64,000 nucleotides of DNA from Sporomusa silvacetica DSM 10669 (GTDB lineage Bacteria > Bacillota > Negativicutes > Sporomusales > Sporomusaceae): the NCBI RefSeq assembly GCF_002257705.1, contig NZ_LSLK01000100.1, positions 1 through 64,000 of the forward strand, in the 5' to 3' direction. Numbering within the stretch: the stretch's first letter is position 1; the number at the start of each line of letters is the position of its first letter. A program made the translations under genes and the position numbers. A model generated the notes under the pieces. It searched no databases. It was not told the origin of the DNA and saw only the letters and a list, made by a program, of their open reading frames with translations. Of the stretch, positions 27,200 to 36,250 are shown in pieces.

Positions 27200-27949
27200 C
27201 TATGCTCCATGGGCCTTTACAAAAAGTCCAATGGCTAAGCCAAAGCCAAGGATAATAATGCAAATTCGCAATATCTTTTCATTTACCCGCTTTAGCGCGT
27301 AAGCTCCTATCTGGCCGCCTGCAATAGAGGCAACCGAGGCCACCATAACTTGGGTCCACGCAACATCCCGAGAAAAAAGAAAAATCAAAACGGCAGAAGC
27401 GTTCATTACTCCAGCCAATACATTTTTGGTCGCTCCTGCCTTGCGTACATCCAAACCTGCAATTGTCAATGCAGCCAACATTAAGATGCCAATTCCTCCA
27501 CCAAAATATCCTCCGTAGATAGAAATAGCAAATTGCATGGCTAATGAACTACCAGGCCCTAAGGGCTTTGAATTTTCGTTTGTTTTCCGAAAAAAGCTCC
27601 CCCATAAGAAAACAAATGTAGCGAATAGAACCAACCACGGTACCAAAAATTCGAAAATCGAAACAGGCGTCATCAGCAAAAGAAGAGCACCAAAAACACC
27701 GCCAATCAAACTAACGCCAAACAGAACTTTAAATGATAGTTGGGGTAAGCCTGAAACATTTTTTCGCCCGGCAAAACCTGTTGTAATCTGCCCCGGAAAA
27801 AGTGCGACAGTCGATGTAATATTGGCCGCCCGCGCATCCAATCCCGTAAACATCAATGCTGGAAAAGTAAGGAATGATCCTCCGCCAGCTAATGCATTTT
27901 GAACACCTGCACAAAAAGCTGCAATAAAAAGAACAACAAATGTTATCAT
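27200..27949 (-). CDS. TauE/SafE-family sulfite/anion exporter-like membrane protein
   Basis: 249 residues, about 8 transmembrane helices. The repeated N-terminal motif (AAFCAGVQNALAGGGSFLTFPALMF) and its counterpart GGYFGGGIGILMLAAL are typical of the TauE/SafE (DUF81) family, implicated in export of sulfur-containing or other organic anions. Substrate unknown. It is followed 88 bases later by the DJ-1 gene. Confidence 0.85.
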   Translation of the reverse strand: MITFVVLFIAAFCAGVQNALAGGGSFLTFPALMFTGLDARAANITSTVALFPGQITTGFAGRKNVSGLPQLSFKVLFGVSLIGGVFGALLLLMTPVSIFEFLVPWLVLFATFVFLWGSFFRKTNENSKPLGPGSSLAMQFAISIYGGYFGGGIGILMLAALTIAGLDVRKAGATKNVLAGVMNASAVLIFLFSRDVAWTQVMVASVASIAGGQIGAYALKRVNEKILRICIIILGFGLAIGLFVKAHGA

Positions 27950-28165
27950 AAATTAAAGTACCACCTTCATTACCTATCTTTCAGCGAACAAGCTTTTTGA
28001 TATCGTATTTATTCGAGATTTATATGCAATGTTGGCATTCCCCCCATAATTAGGTTTGGCCAGATATAAAGGAAAACCCACCGGCCTTTAGTCTTTATTC
28101 GAGCAGCTACTTTTATAATACTATCTTCTTGCTTCTAATCCTTCTCTTAAACGCCTTTGCGCTCT

Positions 28166-29161
28166 CTATTTTGCTAATGCCAATTCATTCAATTCGCTTA
28201 AGGTTGTCCTCTGACCAAGAACAATCATAATATCACCGGCGATTATAACTTGTGTTCCCGGAGGATTAGTAATTAGCTTATTATCCCGCTTGATGGCCAC
28301 TACAATCGAATTGAATCGTCCTTTAATATCATTTTCAATGAAGTTTTTCCCTACTAATGGAGACGCTGGCTGTACTGTAACCTCGGCAATATCCATATGT
28401 AATTCTTGATTGTAAAACAAGTTTTCAACAAAATCCATAATAACAGGTTTTATCATAGCCGATACCATCTGCCGCCCCCCCATTACAGATGGAAAAATAA
28501 CTGTGGTAGCCCCCGCACGGCGCAGCTTTTCTTCTGCTTCCGCTCTATCAGCTCTTGCTACAATCGTCATCTCTGGATTGAGACTTTTCCCAGTGAGGGT
28601 TACATATACATTATCTGCATCATGAGACAAGGCTGTAATCAAGCCTTTCGCCCTTTTGACGCCGGCTTGTAATAATATTTCATCAAGCGTAGCATCTCCA
28701 TGAATGGTTAACACTTTTTCTTCACATAACTGTTCATAGAGTTCCAAATCCTTTTCAATAACTACAAAGGCCTGCCTTTCATCCTGCAAACGCTGAATCA
28801 CATTTCCTCCAACCTTGCCAGCGCCACATACAATAATATGATTATCTAAACTTGCAATACGCCTATTCATACCCTTCCTCCCAAAAAAATCTTTTAATCG
28901 TCCTTCTATCGACATACTGATTACTAATGTAAAAGTATAATAAGCCATCCCGACTCCAATAATAATAAACAAACAAGTAAACATTCGGCCAGCCGATGTT
29001 TTAGGAACAATATCGCCAAAACCGACAGTAGCGATTGTTACCACCGCCAAATAGGTGGCATCATAAAATGATAGATTTTCTAGTGCCATAAAACCAATAA
29101 TACCGACTATTAAAATACCAATAAAAAAAATAAGTGATACTTTTAAACGATCTAAATACAT
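28166..29161 (-). CDS. RCK-regulated potassium channel
   Basis: 331 residues: two transmembrane helices flanking a pore loop with the K+ selectivity filter TVGFGD (about residue 45-50), then an RCK/TrkA-N Rossmann domain (HIIVCGAGKVGGNVIQRL, nucleotide or ligand site) and a TrkA-C domain (about 250-330). This is the MthK/Kch-like single-pore-per-subunit architecture forming tetramers. AGGGGGGTGAG precedes ATG 29161. It appears monocistronic. Confidence 0.92.
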   Translation of the reverse strand: MYLDRLKVSLIFFIGILIVGIIGFMALENLSFYDATYLAVVTIATVGFGDIVPKTSAGRMFTCLFIIIGVGMAYYTFTLVISMSIEGRLKDFFGRKGMNRRIASLDNHIIVCGAGKVGGNVIQRLQDERQAFVVIEKDLELYEQLCEEKVLTIHGDATLDEILLQAGVKRAKGLITALSHDADNVYVTLTGKSLNPEMTIVARADRAEAEEKLRRAGATTVIFPSVMGGRQMVSAMIKPVIMDFVENLFYNQELHMDIAEVTVQPASPLVGKNFIENDIKGRFNSIVVAIKRDNKLITNPPGTQVIIAGDIMIVLGQRTTLSELNELALAK

Positions 29162-29230
29162 ACTATCTCACCCCCCTTACTTTATCGTACTGTCTATCAT
29201 CTTAGTTTAACAATACATTCATTATACGTC

Positions 29231-29264
29231 AAAAAATCCTTCCAGCAATATGCCGGAAGGATTT
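29231..29264 (-). terminator. Second terminator downstream of the dehydrogenase gene
   Basis: AAATCCTTCC / GGAAGGATTT stem followed on the minus strand by T6. It backs up the hairpin at 29337-29368. Confidence 0.75.
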
Positions 29265-29336
29265 ATCTTTAGCTTGATTTCTCCATACCTAATCCCCCTT
29301 AGTGATACCCGTGAATAGTTTCTCCTAAAGTGGAAA

Positions 29337-29368
29337 AAACATGTAATCGCGATAATTACATGTTTTTG
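29337..29368 (-). terminator. Terminator of the zinc-dehydrogenase gene
   Basis: ACATGTAAT / ATTACATGT stem with T6 on the minus strand, 13 bases past the stop codon at 29381. Confidence 0.78.
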
Positions 29369-29380
29369 GCAAGACAATCT

Positions 29381-30328
29381 TTATTCAACAATTTTAAATA
29401 CACTTTTTAATGAGTTCTGATCAGCAAATGCTGTTTGGTATTCTTCCAATGTATACACTCCGCCAATCAAGCCTTCCATTGAGACCAGTTTCTTTTCTAG
29501 TAATCTGAGAGCTGCTTCCATGGGACCGCAACGGGATCCTACTAACGTGATTTCATTGACTACCCATAAGGTCGGATTTAATAATGCCTGGTCGTGATAA
29601 GTACTTTTCAGCACCACTTTTCCCATCGGTTTTACTATTTTTTGCGCATAGCTTAGGCCAGCCTGATTCCCTGTAGCCTCTACTACTACATCAAAATAAC
29701 TCTCATAGTCAACCTGGGAAATTAACTGGACCCTCGCCTTGTTTGTTAGCAAAAGCAATGATTTTTCATTTCTTCCTAATATAGTTAAATCACAGCCAGT
29801 AAGGCTGAGTACCTGTCCTATCAGCTGTCCAAGCTTGCCATTTCCCACAATAACTACCTTATGAGTTGGCTTGATATGGCATTGGTTGGTAATTTCCAGC
29901 GCAGCAGCCAGCGGTTCGGCAAACACCGCTTCTAAATCAGCAACATCATCAGGAATCAGATGCAGATTTGCTAGCGGCAAAGTAATATATTGGGCAAAGG
30001 CTCCATCCTTGTTGGTAATACCTAGTACTCTACGGTTTTTACAGTGGTTACTGTAGCCTTGACGACAGCGCTCGCATTCTCCGCAACCCAGGTTAATTTC
30101 GCCAACTACGCGTTTACCAATATAAGTTGGATCATCGGCCTCTTCCACTACTCCCACAAACTCGTGTCCTAAAATTCCCTGAAAACCTTTATAACCCTTA
30201 ATGATTTCTTTATCTGTATTACAGATGGCTCCATAATGGATTTTAATTAGGACCTCCCCTTTGTCTCTCTTAGGCTGAGGATAATCTTCAATAAAGGTTA
30301 GTATATCATCAAAATATAAACACTTCAT
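29381..30328 (-). CDS. Zinc-dependent alcohol dehydrogenase-like (MDR) protein
   Basis: 315 residues. GroES-like N-domain with catalytic-zinc Cys in GAICNTDKEI and GHEFVGVV, four structural-zinc Cys in the pattern C-GEC-ERC-(x7)-C (about 82-96), and a Rossmann part VVIVGNGKLGQLIGQ. It is somewhat short for the family (about 340). The substrate is unknown; related short MDR proteins act on polyols or in cofactor pathways. GGAG upstream of ATG 30328; two terminators follow. Confidence 0.85.
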   Translation of the reverse strand: MKCLYFDDILTFIEDYPQPKRDKGEVLIKIHYGAICNTDKEIIKGYKGFQGILGHEFVGVVEEADDPTYIGKRVVGEINLGCGECERCRQGYSNHCKNRRVLGITNKDGAFAQYITLPLANLHLIPDDVADLEAVFAEPLAAALEITNQCHIKPTHKVVIVGNGKLGQLIGQVLSLTGCDLTILGRNEKSLLLLTNKARVQLISQVDYESYFDVVVEATGNQAGLSYAQKIVKPMGKVVLKSTYHDQALLNPTLWVVNEITLVGSRCGPMEAALRLLEKKLVSMEGLIGGVYTLEEYQTAFADQNSLKSVFKIVE

Positions 30329-30542
30329 TTTCGCATCTCCTTTTACACATTGTCATAAACCCTGTTGCTCTCAATGGTTTTTTATAATTGAGTATTCCCT
30401 GCCATATAGTAAAGTTCGCTTTGGTCGTTATAATACCCCCTTAATAAACAATTTGTACGTTTTAATCATACTTCTCGTCTACTAAAGGGGTGGCATTCCA
30501 ATAGGGTTACGCTAAATTAGGCTCCATTTAGCATGTCAGTGG

Positions 30543-32111
30543 CTAACTTTTTGGAAATTCATACAACTCTATCTTTACTTCGAACATCCGGTTCCAGGGA
30601 AAGGCCAGCTTGAAATTATTCAGCGGATACTCAGGAAAATTGGTGGCGGCGAAAGCCCGCAGCCGCTGCTCGGTCTCGACCGTCAATCTGGGAGTTAACT
30701 TATCGAGATAAGACCAGTTGCCGCCAAGTGGGAAGAGCACTTCTGTCCCTACCGCGCCCCGGACATTGGCCTGATAAGCCCAGTCGTCCAAAAGTCTCAC
30801 TGCAAGGAGCCTGTTCTTGTCCACTGATGCCATCTTACTGGCCAACATTCCCTGGCCGATTGCATAACCGATAGTATTGCTCGCAGTATTCCAACCCGAG
30901 TAGGACTCCAGCTTAAACAGCAGTCCACGTTTGCGCAACTCGGACATGAAGGCGTTATCCGCGCCGTTGGCAAAAGCGATATCTGCCACAGCCAGCCGGT
31001 GCCCGGATGCCGCCTCACGCGCGGCATCCGCCGCCAACGCGACGGGTGCCGCCCTAAACTGGTCACGGTTAAAGGTGCTATCGGCCTCATGGGTAACACC
31101 ATCCTCAGGCGTATTTACCGCCAGCGTCAGGTCAGCCAGCTTTGAATTCAGCGGTATGCCGCCGGCAGCAAAGATATGGGCGTTGATGGTCTGGCCGACC
31201 GCGACGTCCTCATAGGAAGGCACCGTGTCCCGACCGGCACCGGGAGCAAACAATACCCGCACCTTTGGCGTGCGAACTGTGGCATTATTGATCGCCCTCG
31301 TCACCATTAGCATTCCAAGCTCATCAGCTCCAGGGAAAGAGGTGTATCTGTTCATCGGAAGTTCAGTTGTCTCTGCAGCCAGATGGCGAGACTCCATATG
31401 TGACTGGGAATAGGGCGAGCAATCATCTCTCCCCATCAACAAATAAGTAAGGGTATCGTTTTTAGCGTAATTGATTAAACGCTGATTAGCAATGAAGTTT
31501 TTCTCCCTTCGGGCATACCAGTCGGTCAATATTGCTTGTGGCACCTCGTCCAACAAGCCACGCAGCTCGCTTTCCTCATGACGCTTCAGGCCACGAATCT
31601 CAGCCTGATCACGCAAGGCGGAAATACGAAAAATACTTGGCCCATATACTTCGTAGTAGGACGGTTCTTCTCCGCCTTCGCCAGATTTAGGTGTACGCAT
31701 AATGGTAGAGTAAACATATATACTCATTGCCGGATTAAGAGCTTTCAACTTGGAGAAATTATTAAGCCTGTCCTCAATAACATTCACGGCAATGTTATGC
31801 GTGCGCGAGAGCACTAGATTACCATACAAGAGAGAATCGGCTGATACCACCACCCTGTCGGCAATGAGGGCGTGATCAAGCAGCCACCCCCACAGGCCAT
31901 CCGGATCGCCCGGCTCATTGCGACTACCGAGCAGGGTCGCTGGCGGTGCCACAATATCCACGCCGGCTGCCTTAGCTGTGTCGACTACATAATCCAGATT
32001 AACCGGACGATCATCCATTGGTATATAAACTATGGTCTGAGCTCCGACGGGGGTGGCAGCCAACCAAAATACTGCTACCGCCGTCAGCAGAAGATATTTA
32101 TATTTGCTCAT
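30543..32111 (-). CDS. DUF4127 family exported protein
   Basis: 522 residues. A signal peptide (about 1-24, ending VGAQ) leads to a protein of the DUF4127 family, recognised by IVYIPMDDRPVNLDYV, DSLLYGNLVLSR, YSTIMRTPKSG, LLMGRDDCSPYSQSH and FPGADELGMLMV. The family has no established activity; conserved Asp/Arg/His residues suggest a hydrolase. GC content is visibly higher than in the neighbours. AGGAGG precedes ATG 32111. Confidence 0.88.
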   Translation of the reverse strand: MSKYKYLLLTAVAVFWLAATPVGAQTIVYIPMDDRPVNLDYVVDTAKAAGVDIVAPPATLLGSRNEPGDPDGLWGWLLDHALIADRVVVSADSLLYGNLVLSRTHNIAVNVIEDRLNNFSKLKALNPAMSIYVYSTIMRTPKSGEGGEEPSYYEVYGPSIFRISALRDQAEIRGLKRHEESELRGLLDEVPQAILTDWYARREKNFIANQRLINYAKNDTLTYLLMGRDDCSPYSQSHMESRHLAAETTELPMNRYTSFPGADELGMLMVTRAINNATVRTPKVRVLFAPGAGRDTVPSYEDVAVGQTINAHIFAAGGIPLNSKLADLTLAVNTPEDGVTHEADSTFNRDQFRAAPVALAADAAREAASGHRLAVADIAFANGADNAFMSELRKRGLLFKLESYSGWNTASNTIGYAIGQGMLASKMASVDKNRLLAVRLLDDWAYQANVRGAVGTEVLFPLGGNWSYLDKLTPRLTVETEQRLRAFAATNFPEYPLNNFKLAFPWNRMFEVKIELYEFPKS

Positions 32112-32146
32112 AGTATCCTCCTGTATTATATTTTGTCAAACCTCCA

Positions 32147-32318
32147 TTGGATCCAGTGCTTGGAAAATTCCCTCTGTTTTCTATTTGGAAGGGACTAAGT
32201 CCTGGACACCCGCATGCTTGCCTTAACAGGCTATTATCAAAAAAAAAATTACGGGAAGCAATGAAAAACCTGGAAGATGAAATTGCATCCGCCAAGGTTG
32301 ATGGGGTTGAGATTGACC
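32147..32318 (+). other. Unidentified coding-like remnant next to the RAYT element
   Basis: A plus-strand frame from ATG 32147 encodes PLFSIWKGLSPGHPHACL, then KKKLREAMKNLEDEIASAK, VDGVEIDQ and runs into the RAYT element end at 32319. The last 30 residues have a believable helical composition, so this may be a gene fragment interrupted by the element. I do not recognise it. Confidence 0.25.
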
Positions 32319-33183
32319 AGTCACGGGGACAGGTCCTTCGACACAACTGACTTCCGCACCATTTCCCGGTTTAGACCCAACTCGGCTGCAATCCCTCTTA
32401 GAGACAAATTAGACTTAGCCATCAGAAGCTTTATTAAGTCCTCTCTCAGTAGCTTATTGCTTATATTTCTCAGATCAATAATTCCAATACCTTTTTCAGC
32501 CAAATAGCTGTTAATATATTCTGTCACGTTAAACTGATCTAATTCCTTCTCTTCACTAACTTCCAGAAATTTTTCGCTAATAAACTCCTGATTGAACCGT
32601 ACAAACTCTTTACGGGCTTGATCATGAGCGTTCGAAAGAATACCCAATATTTCTTCAGTATCCGTTAATTTTCTACCAATACCTATATATTCCCTATAGC
32701 TACTCCACTTGTACCCCTCAATAGTTCCAATTCCAGCCTTTATAGGATTTTGATGAACATATCTTATAGCTGTTAGTAAATAGCTTTCATCTTCAATATT
32801 TTCACTTTTAAATCTTTCCTGAAACACGTGCCCGATTCTTTTATATTTTTTGTTGAAATAATAGGAATAGCTGGCGGCAATTCTTTTAACGATACTTGCT
32901 ATTGTATCATTACCTTCTTTGATGATTAGGTGGATATGATTATCCATTACGCAATATGCATAGAGGAAATATTCCCCGAACTTCTTTTTATTTTCGAGTA
33001 TAAGAATGATTTTTGACTTATCTTCTTCATCTCTGAATATTTTTTCCCGATTATTACCACGTAGTATGATGTGGTAAATCTGCGTTTGGCTTTTTATTCG
33101 GGCATATCTTGGCATACTAACCCCCCTATATACAAAGTTTACCAGTTGATTTTCAGAATGTCAATGGACCTGTCCCTGTGACA
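32319..33183 (-). mobile_element. REP-associated tyrosine transposase (RAYT) element with flanking REP repeats
   Basis: An intact Y1 transposase gene is bounded by inverted copies of the same repeat: 32319-32346 (core ACGGGGACAGGTCC) and 33159-33183 (TGTCAATGGACCTGTCCC). The same repeat occurs alone at 41951 and 51077 and flanks the deleted derivative at 23441-23616. This is the RAYT/REP arrangement. Confidence 0.8.
32321..33115 (-). CDS. REP-associated tyrosine transposase (Y1_Tnp)
   Basis: 264 residues. The HUH/Y1 domain (about 1-150) shows QIYHIILRGNN, the metal-binding MDNHIHLII (HIH) and a catalytic Tyr candidate in AASYSYYFNKKY, followed by HVFQERFKS and YVHQNPIKAG typical of the IS200-like RAYT group. 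Beyond it is a C-terminal extension with a helix-turn-helix (LSLRGIAAELGLNREMVRK) used in this group for DNA recognition. The final codons (VVSKDLSP) are encoded by the terminal REP repeat itself. No frame damage, so it is potentially active. Confidence 0.92.
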   Translation of the reverse strand: MPRYARIKSQTQIYHIILRGNNREKIFRDEEDKSKIILILENKKKFGEYFLYAYCVMDNHIHLIIKEGNDTIASIVKRIAASYSYYFNKKYKRIGHVFQERFKSENIEDESYLLTAIRYVHQNPIKAGIGTIEGYKWSSYREYIGIGRKLTDTEEILGILSNAHDQARKEFVRFNQEFISEKFLEVSEEKELDQFNVTEYINSYLAEKGIGIIDLRNISNKLLREDLIKLLMAKSNLSLRGIAAELGLNREMVRKSVVSKDLSP

Positions 33184-33243
33184 TTTATACAAAGTTTACC
33201 AGTTGATTTTCAGAATGTCAATGGACCTGTCCCTGTGACATTA
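33130..33243 (+). repeat. 57-bp direct tandem duplication containing the REP end
   Basis: The block beginning TACAAAGTTTACCAGTTG at 33131 recurs exactly at 33188 (period 57 bases), each copy ending with TGTCAATGGACCTGTCCC and TGTGACAT. It duplicates the upstream end of the RAYT element. The rest of the 33116-33477 gap holds a terminator and no gene. Confidence 0.9.
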
Positions 33244-33289
33244 CAGGAGGAAGTGTATTATTCCTGCCCTTTTAAAGAAAATGCAGGAC

Positions 33290-33331
33290 AAAGACGAGCA
33301 CTACCGCTAAGTTGGTAGTGCCCGTCTTTTC
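33290..33331. terminator. Intrinsic terminator downstream of the malic enzyme gene
   Basis: AAGACGAGCACTACC / GGTAGTGCCCGTCTT stem (two wobbles) ending in T4, located 150 bases past the malic enzyme stop; the surrounding A and T runs permit either direction. Confidence 0.7.
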
Positions 33332-33477
33332 TACTTTGCCCCAATAATGAACTTATCAAAATAAACGGCTGAAAATATTTCTTACCTAAAGGTTCAGCCC
33401 ACTTTTCACCGCATCCAGGTATAACAACGAAAAATTAAGTTGCCATACAAAAGACGTTCTCCTCCCCTTATTAACAT

Positions 33478-34707
33478 CTAACGTCCAAGGTTAATACGGG
33501 CAGCGGTTTTTTCTCTTATCTGCTCAGGATCAACCTGAACCCGTGCCACACCTGTTTGCATTGCCACACGAGCGACAGCTGCTGCGACTGCTGGAGAAAC
33601 TCGTGAATCAAATGCATCTGGTACAACATAATCCTCTCTCAATTCATTTTGGGGAATCAGATCAGCAATTGCATAGGCTGCGGCAATTTTCATTTCTTCA
33701 TTAATTTGACGTGCGCGTACATCAATCGCGCCACGGAAAACGCCAGGGAAAACCATTACATTATTAACTTGATTAGGCGCATCTGAGCGGCCTGTACCCG
33801 CAACCTTTGCTCCAGCGGCCTTGGCTTCGGCATAACTTATTTCCGGTTCAGGGTTCGCCATAGCGATAACAATAGCATCAGAGTTCATGTTGCCGATAAT
33901 CTCTTTGGTAAATGCTCCCGGTGCCGAAACACCAATAATAACGTCGGCTCCTTGGGCCATGTCGCATAGATTTCCCTGTTGTTTTTGGGGATTGGTTACT
34001 TTGGTCAGTTGCTCCTGAATCCGATTCAGTCCAGTCAAGCCCTCATATAAAGCCCCGTTAATATCTACAACAATAACATTTTTCGCGCCAGCATTCACGA
34101 TTAAACGTGCAATCGCAGTACCGGCGGCACCTGCCCCATTCACGATAATTTTCGCATTCGTCAAATCTTTCTTAACCAGACGCAGAGCGTTAATAACAGC
34201 AGATAGGGCTGCTATAGCTGTACCGTGCTGATCATCATGGAAAACAGGAATGTCCATTTGTGCTTTCAGCGCATCTTCAATATCATAACATTTTGGCGAA
34301 GACAAATCCTCTAAATTAATTCCGGCGAAGGTCGGTTGCAGTAACCGTACTGTCTCAATAATCTTGTCAGGATCTTTGGTGTCAAGACAAATGGGAACAG
34401 CATCAACATCCCCAAATACTTTGAATAAAACAGACTTACCTTCCATTACCGGCATGGCTGCTTCCGGTCCTATGTCCCCCAAACCAAGCACCCTGGTTCC
34501 ATCGCTCACAACAGCCACCATATTCCCCCGGCAAGTATATTCAAATGATAAATCCTTATTCATCTTAATCTCTTTACAAGGTTCTGCCACACCCGGTGTA
34601 TAGGCTAAACTCAAGTCTCGCTTGGAAGCTAGAGGCACTTTGCTGGTTACAGCCAGTTTACCTTGGTGTTTTTTGTGTAATTCAATTGCATCTTCTCTAA
34701 TGCTCAT
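33478..34707 (-). CDS. Malic enzyme (NAD(P)-dependent, decarboxylating)
   Basis: 409 residues of the short bacterial malic enzyme class: SLAYTPGVAEPCKEI with the catalytic Tyr, SDGTRVLGLGDIGP, the metal-binding INLEDLSSPKCYDIED (ELE/D pattern), FHDDQHGTA, and the nucleotide-binding NGAGAAGTAIARL. The Asp after the Rossmann strand (VVDINGALY) suggests NAD preference but this is uncertain. It converts malate to pyruvate and CO2. It lies 84 bases downstream of the 2-hydroxycarboxylate transporter gene, forming a malate-uptake-and-use unit. Confidence 0.93.
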   Translation of the reverse strand: MSIREDAIELHKKHQGKLAVTSKVPLASKRDLSLAYTPGVAEPCKEIKMNKDLSFEYTCRGNMVAVVSDGTRVLGLGDIGPEAAMPVMEGKSVLFKVFGDVDAVPICLDTKDPDKIIETVRLLQPTFAGINLEDLSSPKCYDIEDALKAQMDIPVFHDDQHGTAIAALSAVINALRLVKKDLTNAKIIVNGAGAAGTAIARLIVNAGAKNVIVVDINGALYEGLTGLNRIQEQLTKVTNPQKQQGNLCDMAQGADVIIGVSAPGAFTKEIIGNMNSDAIVIAMANPEPEISYAEAKAAGAKVAGTGRSDAPNQVNNVMVFPGVFRGAIDVRARQINEEMKIAAAYAIADLIPQNELREDYVVPDAFDSRVSPAVAAAVARVAMQTGVARVQVDPEQIREKTAARINLGR

Positions 34708-34747
34708 TCATCTTCACACTCCATTTTTATAGGTTTGTCCGGTGACT

Positions 34748-34782
34748 AACCTTCAGATGGGGTTACTCCCAGCTGAAGGTTA
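34748..34782 (-). other. Intercistronic hairpin between transporter and malic enzyme genes
   Basis: AACCTTCAG-x-TGGG / CCCA-x-CTGAAGGTT folds into a strong stem with no U-tract, so it is more likely an mRNA processing/stability element or partial attenuator than a full terminator. Confidence 0.5.
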
Positions 34783-34790
34783 AAACTATT

Positions 34791-36128
34791 TTATAGTGAC
34801 ATTTTCATTAGTATTGTAGCTAATACTATCATACAAGCGCCGCCAATTCTTGTTGATATCTGGGCAAATGGCATTAATTCCATTCTATTGGAGGCGGAAA
34901 GAATAGCAACATCGCCAGTTCCACCTAAACCACTATGACAGCCTGTCACTAGGGCTGATTCGATGGGGTACATATTCAAGTATTTACCGATAAAGAATCC
35001 CGATGAGATCATCGCCAGAACGGTGGATGCGCAGATTGCGATATAAGCGGGGTCTGTTAAAACTTCCACAACATCTTTCCACGGAGTGAACAAAACGCCT
35101 AAGCCAACTAATAACGGCCAAGTGAGGCTGGCCGAAATAAAACGATACATATGGTACGCGCCCTGTTCCATTTTAGCTGGCATGACGTTTAAATACTTAA
35201 CAATTGCGGCGGAAAAGATCATGATGATAGCACCTGGAATCCCGATAAATGTTTCAGAAAACTTGCCCCAGATAAAGAAGCTGCAAGCAATCAGCAATCC
35301 GGCTCCCATCAGCGGAAACTCTATCGGCTTCTCAGTATTTGGGACCGTTACCAATTCTTTATCATTACCTGTTTTAACAAGCAGCCCATTGCCAGTAAGT
35401 TCAGGGCGCTTTTCACCCAAGCGCTTCAAGTAGCCTGCCACCATTATGGCAACAATATTTCCCAGCATAGCTGCCGGAATAAGCTGGGGAATAAAAACTT
35501 CCTGGGACTTGCCGAGTATTTCCGAGTAAGCAATAGAAAGCGGGATAATACCCTCACCAATACCACCGCCGACAATAGGTATTATGATATAAAAGAATGT
35601 TCGATGAATACTGTAACCAAACAACGTACCAACTAACAACCCTGCAGCAATTGCAGCAAGAGTCCCAACAACTAGCGGAATGAACATCCGCACAAATCCC
35701 TGAATCAAAACTTTGCGATTCATACCAAGAATACTACCTGCCACCAAACAAGAAATATATAAATACAAGAAATTGGACCCTTTCATTAAAGCAGTGATTG
35801 AGTTCATGGCGGAAGGATTAATAAGTTTGTAAAAAACCATAATGGAGGGAATAAATATCGAAAGAATCGCTGGTCCGCCAATGTCTTTTAGAACCGGAAC
35901 CTTTTGTCCCACGTCTCCTAAAAGAATCCCCATAATCATGATGACCGCGAATCCACCAATCATGTCAGTTGGTAGCTTCCCATAAATGGACGCTGTGTAA
36001 ATGATTAGCGCTAGTATGAGATACAGCGGAAAAGGAATTACGCCAACCTTAAAACTGAGTATTCTCATAAATCCGGTTTCTGTTTCCTGCCCTGTTATCC
36101 TTACTTCATTCGTCTTTTGACTATTCAC
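34791..36128 (-). CDS. 2-hydroxycarboxylate transporter (malate/citrate:cation symporter)
   Basis: 445 residues with about 11-12 helices. The 2HCT family signature appears as the re-entrant loop GGGIGEGIIPLS (about 190-201) and the paired C-terminal motif TGCHSGLGGTGDVAILSASNRM shortened here to GLGGTGDV. Members are CitS, MaeN and CimH. Adjacent malic enzyme and a CitA/CitB-type two-component system make malate the likeliest substrate (MaeN-like), by inference. GGAGGTG precedes ATG 36128. Confidence 0.9.
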   Translation of the reverse strand: MNSQKTNEVRITGQETETGFMRILSFKVGVIPFPLYLILALIIYTASIYGKLPTDMIGGFAVIMIMGILLGDVGQKVPVLKDIGGPAILSIFIPSIMVFYKLINPSAMNSITALMKGSNFLYLYISCLVAGSILGMNRKVLIQGFVRMFIPLVVGTLAAIAAGLLVGTLFGYSIHRTFFYIIIPIVGGGIGEGIIPLSIAYSEILGKSQEVFIPQLIPAAMLGNIVAIMVAGYLKRLGEKRPELTGNGLLVKTGNDKELVTVPNTEKPIEFPLMGAGLLIACSFFIWGKFSETFIGIPGAIIMIFSAAIVKYLNVMPAKMEQGAYHMYRFISASLTWPLLVGLGVLFTPWKDVVEVLTDPAYIAICASTVLAMISSGFFIGKYLNMYPIESALVTGCHSGLGGTGDVAILSASNRMELMPFAQISTRIGGACMIVLATILMKMSL

Positions 36129-36224
36129 AGATACACCTCCTAGTTATTTGATTTAATACTAACCAGTAGGTGATAAAATGAAAATCTTATGCAATTTATT
36201 TAAACATTTAGTAAGTAAAGTAAG

Positions 36225-36250
36225 TAAAAAACCGGCCTTGCGGCCGGTTC
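36225..36250 (-). terminator. Terminator of the two-component system operon
   Basis: AACCGGCC-TTGC-GGCCGGTT, 8-bp GC-rich stem followed by T6 on the minus strand, directly at the response-regulator stop codon (36249). Confidence 0.88.

Noticed and set aside
31536..31817. Long opposite-strand frames in the DUF4127 gene
   Set aside because: GC-rich genes give long antisense frames; none has a start signal or family features.
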